From contig CAZKTE010000042.1 of NCBI GenBank assembly GCA_964555625.1, positions 1-15,790 on the forward strand: DNA of 15,790 bases. The letters run 5' to 3'. Made by a program: the position numbers and the translations under genes. Shown one piece after another: positions 12,873 to 15,790 of the stretch; within the stretch, counting starts at the first letter, position 1; every line of letters starts with the position of its first letter. The notes under the pieces are model-generated. The model saw nothing but the letters and a program-made list of their open reading frames with translations. It was not told where the DNA came from and did no database searches. This DNA is from CAZJKE01 sp964555625 (GTDB lineage: Bacteria > Planctomycetota > Phycisphaerae > Phycisphaerales > SM1A02).

Positions 12873-15518
12873 ATGAGAAACGTTACGTCTTGTATCTGTA
12901 TCTTGGGTCTCTCAGGCATGGCCTCGGCCGATGTCCTGTTGGACCAGATCGGACCAGACGACGGTTCTGGCCTTGGTGCAAACATCATGGCCAGCCAGAT
13001 CTTCGAGGCTGCATACGCTCAGTACAGCGTTGTCGTCGCTGACGACATGACACTGACGAGCATCCAGGAGATTACCGGCGTTGAGGCGGTTGTAGGCGGA
13101 TGGAACGGCTGGGTCGATCCATCTGGCATCACCGCATATTCGGTCAACTTGTACTCCAGCAACGACGCTGCGGGCGCCGACCTGATGGGCGACATCGCCC
13201 ACCAGATGGTGGACGCAGCAGATGCCGAGATCAGCGGCACTTGGGCTGGAGCTAATTACCTGATCAACGTTCCAGTTGCCATGTACTCGGCGGCTGGCAC
13301 CCAGTTGGTGGGAATCGCTCCTGCCAATGAGTTCGCAACCTCCGGCCAGTGCGGTATCGCCCAGTCCCTCCTTGGGGACGGCAACTGCATCCAGGCCAAC
13401 CCTGGTGGTGGTTTCGGCTTCGGTCCTTGGCAAGCAGCAGACGACGCTTGCTACCGTGTCAACGGTGCGGCAGGCGACCCCTGCGGTGCTCCCTTGGCTG
13501 AACCGTGCCCGACCGACATCAACGGCGACGGCGCCGTGAACGTGACCGATCTTCTGACGGTCATCGGCGACTGGGGTAACACCGGCGACGGAACCTATCG
13601 CCCCGAGGGCGACTGTGCTCCCCTGCCAAATGGTGACTGCACCACGAATGTTGCAGATGTCCTTGCGGTCATCAGCAGCTGGGGTGCTGACTGTGCCACG
13701 TATGGTGCCTGCTGCTACAGCGACGGCACTTGTGACGATGGCTCAACGGCCAGTGGTTGCGCCGACGCCGGCGGAACCTATCTTGGCGACAATAGTTCGT
13801 GTGCTGATGGTGGCTGCACCGCAGCTGCATGCTGCATCGGCGCCGATTGTGTCTTCGTTACCGAAGATGCATGCGGTGGCCTCGGCGGCGTTTGGCACGA
13901 CGGAGACGACTGCACAAGTTGGGACTGCTCGGCCGCAACGCCGGGCGACGAGTGCGCTGATGCAATCGCTGTGTACGACGGAGCCAATTCGTTCGACACA
14001 TCGAGCATGACCGCCAGCCAGCCGCAGCCGGATGAGACGCAGTGCGAAGGCACCTACCTGGACTGGGACGAAAGCCCAGACGGTTGGTACATGTACACTG
14101 CAACCGCCACAGCTTCGTGCCTGTTTGATGCGTGCGATGCGGCCAGTTATGACACGTCGATGGTCCTGTACTCGGACTGCGGAACGCAGCTCGCGTGCAA
14201 CGGCGACTCGGCGAATCAGTCTGGTTGTCAGACGTATTACTCAGAGATCACGTACGACGTGGTTGAAGGCAACACCTACATCATCCGCATGGGTGGATGG
14301 CAGGGTGGAAGCGGTGCCGGCACGATCAATATCACCCTTGATATTGCGCTTGCAGGTGCTTGCTGTCTTGATGAAGTAACGTGCCTTGATGACCTGGACA
14401 GCAACCAGTGCGATGCATTTGGTGGCACGTTCCAGGGCGAGGGCACTGTGTGCGACAGTGTTGACTGTGATCCGGAACTTGGTGGCGACGAGTGCGCTGA
14501 CGCAAGCGTAGCCAACATTGGTCCGAATGCTTTCGATACGTCGTTCGCTACACCTAGCCAGCCTCAGCCAGACGAGACACAGTGCGAAGGCACGTTCCTC
14601 GAATGGATGAACAGCAATGATGTGTGGTTCGTTTACACGCCGGATTCCAGCGGTAACGCGACCTTCACGACTTGCGATGCAGCTAGTTATGACACCTCGA
14701 TGGTTCTCTATGAAGGCGACTGCGACACGCAGGTAGCCTGCAATGGTGACTCATCGGGTGACAGTGGTTGCCAGGCCTACTACTCGAAGATCGAGTACGC
14801 GGTCACGGCAGGCACTCCTTACTACGTCCGTCTCGGAGGCTGGCAGGCCGCGTACGGTGCCGGCACGCTGACGATCGAGCAGATCGGTGGCGATGAGACG
14901 GCAGCTTGCTGCGTGATGGGCGACTGCATTGGTGAAGTCACCAGTGCGGACTGCTCTGCAGCCGGCGGCACGTGGTACTACGGTGAGACATGTGCAGACG
15001 TTGCTTGCCCGCAGCCCGCTTGCCCGGGTTCGCAGGTCAGCCAGAACGTGCATGGCTCTGACGAGAGCTGGACGGCCGGTACGGCTGCCAACGACCCGAC
15101 TGGTGGCGCTACTTATGAGCGTGCAGAGTCGATCAACGTTGACAGCATGACCCATGTCCGGTTCTGGGGTATCGAAGCATTCTTCGACGGCGCCGGATGG
15201 GGTTCTGCCCCCGGCGACTGGCCGATGAACGTACGTGCGTACGACGCTTCGATGACCATGACGGATGAGATCGCTGGTGTCATGCCTACTGAGGCAGCCA
15301 CTGGTGAGCTCTATGCCGGTGCCTACGAGTTGATCCAGTACGACATTGACGCGTCATTCGGCGCGGTCGCGAACCTCGGCATTCAGTCCGAAAGTGACGG
15401 AATGAATTCTTGGTTCCTCTGGATGAGTTCAGGAATCGGCGATGGTGACTCCATGATGAACGATGGCACTGGCTGGGTATCCGGCCAGGGCTTCGATCTG
15501 TCGATCTGCATCGACTGA
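12873..15518 (+). CDS. Secreted multidomain protein: dockerin-like EF-hands, cysteine modules and duplicated beta-sandwich domains
   Basis: This 881-residue protein begins with a signal peptide, MRNVTSCICILGLSGMASA, probably cleaved after residue 19. Next come an unassigned beta-rich domain (20-205) and a dockerin-like pair (215-275) with calcium loop DINGDGAVNVTD. Four cysteine modules of about 35 residues follow the form ACC...C...C...GG...C...C (278-316, 317-351, 495-532, 677-712). Two paralogous beta-sandwich domains of about 125 residues (356-485 and 538-665), resembling pre-peptidase C-terminal domains, sit between them and share SQPQPDETQCEGT and CDAASYDTSMVLY. A C-terminal beta-rich domain (715-881) resembles the N-terminal one in length and Trp/Gly pattern. 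No catalytic motif or sorting signal is seen. Codon choice is noticeably richer in A/T-ending codons than in neighbours. It is probably an abundant surface or extracellular protein; its role is unknown. Confidence 0.85.
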   Translation: MRNVTSCICILGLSGMASADVLLDQIGPDDGSGLGANIMASQIFEAAYAQYSVVVADDMTLTSIQEITGVEAVVGGWNGWVDPSGITAYSVNLYSSNDAAGADLMGDIAHQMVDAADAEISGTWAGANYLINVPVAMYSAAGTQLVGIAPANEFATSGQCGIAQSLLGDGNCIQANPGGGFGFGPWQAADDACYRVNGAAGDPCGAPLAEPCPTDINGDGAVNVTDLLTVIGDWGNTGDGTYRPEGDCAPLPNGDCTTNVADVLAVISSWGADCATYGACCYSDGTCDDGSTASGCADAGGTYLGDNSSCADGGCTAAACCIGADCVFVTEDACGGLGGVWHDGDDCTSWDCSAATPGDECADAIAVYDGANSFDTSSMTASQPQPDETQCEGTYLDWDESPDGWYMYTATATASCLFDACDAASYDTSMVLYSDCGTQLACNGDSANQSGCQTYYSEITYDVVEGNTYIIRMGGWQGGSGAGTINITLDIALAGACCLDEVTCLDDLDSNQCDAFGGTFQGEGTVCDSVDCDPELGGDECADASVANIGPNAFDTSFATPSQPQPDETQCEGTFLEWMNSNDVWFVYTPDSSGNATFTTCDAASYDTSMVLYEGDCDTQVACNGDSSGDSGCQAYYSKIEYAVTAGTPYYVRLGGWQAAYGAGTLTIEQIGGDETAACCVMGDCIGEVTSADCSAAGGTWYYGETCADVACPQPACPGSQVSQNVHGSDESWTAGTAANDPTGGATYERAESINVDSMTHVRFWGIEAFFDGAGWGSAPGDWPMNVRAYDASMTMTDEIAGVMPTEAATGELYAGAYELIQYDIDASFGAVANLGIQSESDGMNSWFLWMSSGIGDGDSMMNDGTGWVSGQGFDLSICID
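13938..14343 (+). repeat. Duplicated domain, copy 1, in the 881-residue protein gene
   Basis: This copy matches copy 2 (14484-14880) in protein and partly in DNA sequence. Both encode GDECADA...FDTS...SQPQPDETQCEGT...CDAASYDTSMVLY...ACNGDS...GCQ.YYS...GGWQ...GAGT. The copies differ at many synonymous sites, so the duplication is not recent. Confidence 0.8.
14484..14880 (+). repeat. Duplicated domain, copy 2, in the 881-residue protein gene
   Basis: This is the paralogue of the 13938-14343 segment, separated from it by a cysteine module. The conserved blocks listed for copy 1 are in the same order and spacing. Confidence 0.8.
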
Positions 15519-15529
15519 TGCAAATCGTC

Positions 15530-15552
15530 CACACCGACCCCGGGTCGGTGTG
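15530..15552. other. Hairpin just after the 881-residue protein gene
   Basis: CACACCGACC and GGTCGGTGTG form a perfect ten-pair stem with a three-base loop (CCG), starting 12 bases after the stop codon. No T-run follows. It could protect the mRNA 3' end or act with the terminator downstream. Confidence 0.6.
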
Positions 15553-15574
15553 ATGGAGGACAACTGAGTCCAAC

Positions 15575-15613
15575 CCGCCCCCCGGCCACTGGCCGGGGGG
15601 CGGTTCTTTTTGG
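15575..15613 (+). terminator. Intrinsic terminator
   Basis: A perfect 13-pair GC stem (15575-15587 with 15591-15603, loop ACT) is followed by TTCTTTTTGG. This is a textbook intrinsic terminator for the plus-strand gene ending at 15518. The arm begins CCGCCCCCC and ends GGGGGGCGG. Confidence 0.92.
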
Positions 15614-15629
15614 CGGCTATGCTGCCACG

Positions 15630-15790
15630 ATGCCACTGCGCACCATCGCCACGCGGGTCCTTGTCGGCGCCGTACTGATCGCGGCCCTCTGCGGCATCGC
15701 CGCGCTCTTCGTTCCGGGGGACGACATCGGGCGGCTCCTCGGCACGGCGCTCCTCGCCGTCGTCTCCGCGTCCTTCCTGCTTGGCTCGGT
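15630..15790 (+). CDS. Membrane protein, 5' part only
   Basis: An ATG at 15630 opens a frame that continues past the right edge, giving 53 residues so far. It starts MPLRTIATRV and has two hydrophobic segments at about 10-28 and 36-52 joined by a short loop containing PGDD. The GC-ending codon pattern agrees with the other genes, and it begins just after a terminator, as expected for a new unit. No Shine-Dalgarno is evident. No family can be assigned from this fragment; the alternative ATG at 15619 is in a frame that stops after 19 codons. Confidence 0.6.
   Translation, partial: MPLRTIATRVLVGAVLIAALCGIAALFVPGDDIGRLLGTALLAVVSASFLLGS

Noticed and set aside
12662..12988. 108-codon minus-strand ORF spanning the start of the 881-residue protein gene
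   Set aside because: Antisense to a strong ribosome binding site and signal peptide, with no recognisable motif.

Overview
The window is GC-rich bacterial DNA that looks planctomycetal, most likely from the Phycisphaerae. This rests on family knowledge and was not searched. The signs are two large secreted multidomain proteins with dockerin-like EF-hand pairs in the middle of the chain, cysteine modules of the 'ACC...C...C...GG...C...C' type, and a permease/UvrA/SPFH gene neighbourhood with GC-ending codons. Both strands are used and coding density is high.

Layout. (1) 1-2317, minus strand: an HflK-like SPFH protein with an unusually long, seven-helix N-terminal region, followed with an ATGA overlap by the start of an HflC-like gene that leaves the window at base 1. 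(2) 2437-6507, plus strand: a possible 15-codon leader ORF that overlaps (ATGA) the start of an ABC-2 type permease; four bases later comes uvrA (960 residues). (3) 6497-8366, minus strand: ispD and, seven bases downstream, a family 2 glycosyltransferase fused to a GtrA-like membrane domain. Its 3' end overlaps the 3' end of uvrA by 11 bp. (4) 8485-9032: a small unrecognised exported protein on the plus strand and a convergent tRNA-Leu(CAA) on the minus strand, separated by a strong hairpin. (5) 9151-15518, plus strand: two large secreted proteins (1096 and 881 residues) separated by a 431-bp gap holding inverted repeats and a possible decayed regulator. (6) A textbook terminator at 15575-15613 and the start of a new membrane protein that runs off the right edge.

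How the genes fit together. HflK/HflC are membrane SPFH partners that in other bacteria modulate the FtsH protease. IspD makes CDP-methylerythritol for isoprenoids, and the adjacent glycosyltransferase resembles enzymes that load sugars onto polyprenyl phosphate, so that pair has a plausible substrate link. UvrA is the damage sensor of nucleotide excision repair; its tight linkage to a permease has no obvious functional logic. The two secreted proteins share a near-identical dockerin-like module layout and calcium-binding repeats, so they are probably cell-surface or extracellular proteins; I cannot assign a substrate or partner.

I see no CRISPR array, phage, insertion sequence or defence system. 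The most unusual material is the modular, internally duplicated architecture of the two secreted proteins, the enlarged HflK, the leader ORF before the permease, and the inverted-repeat-rich gap at 12442-12872.
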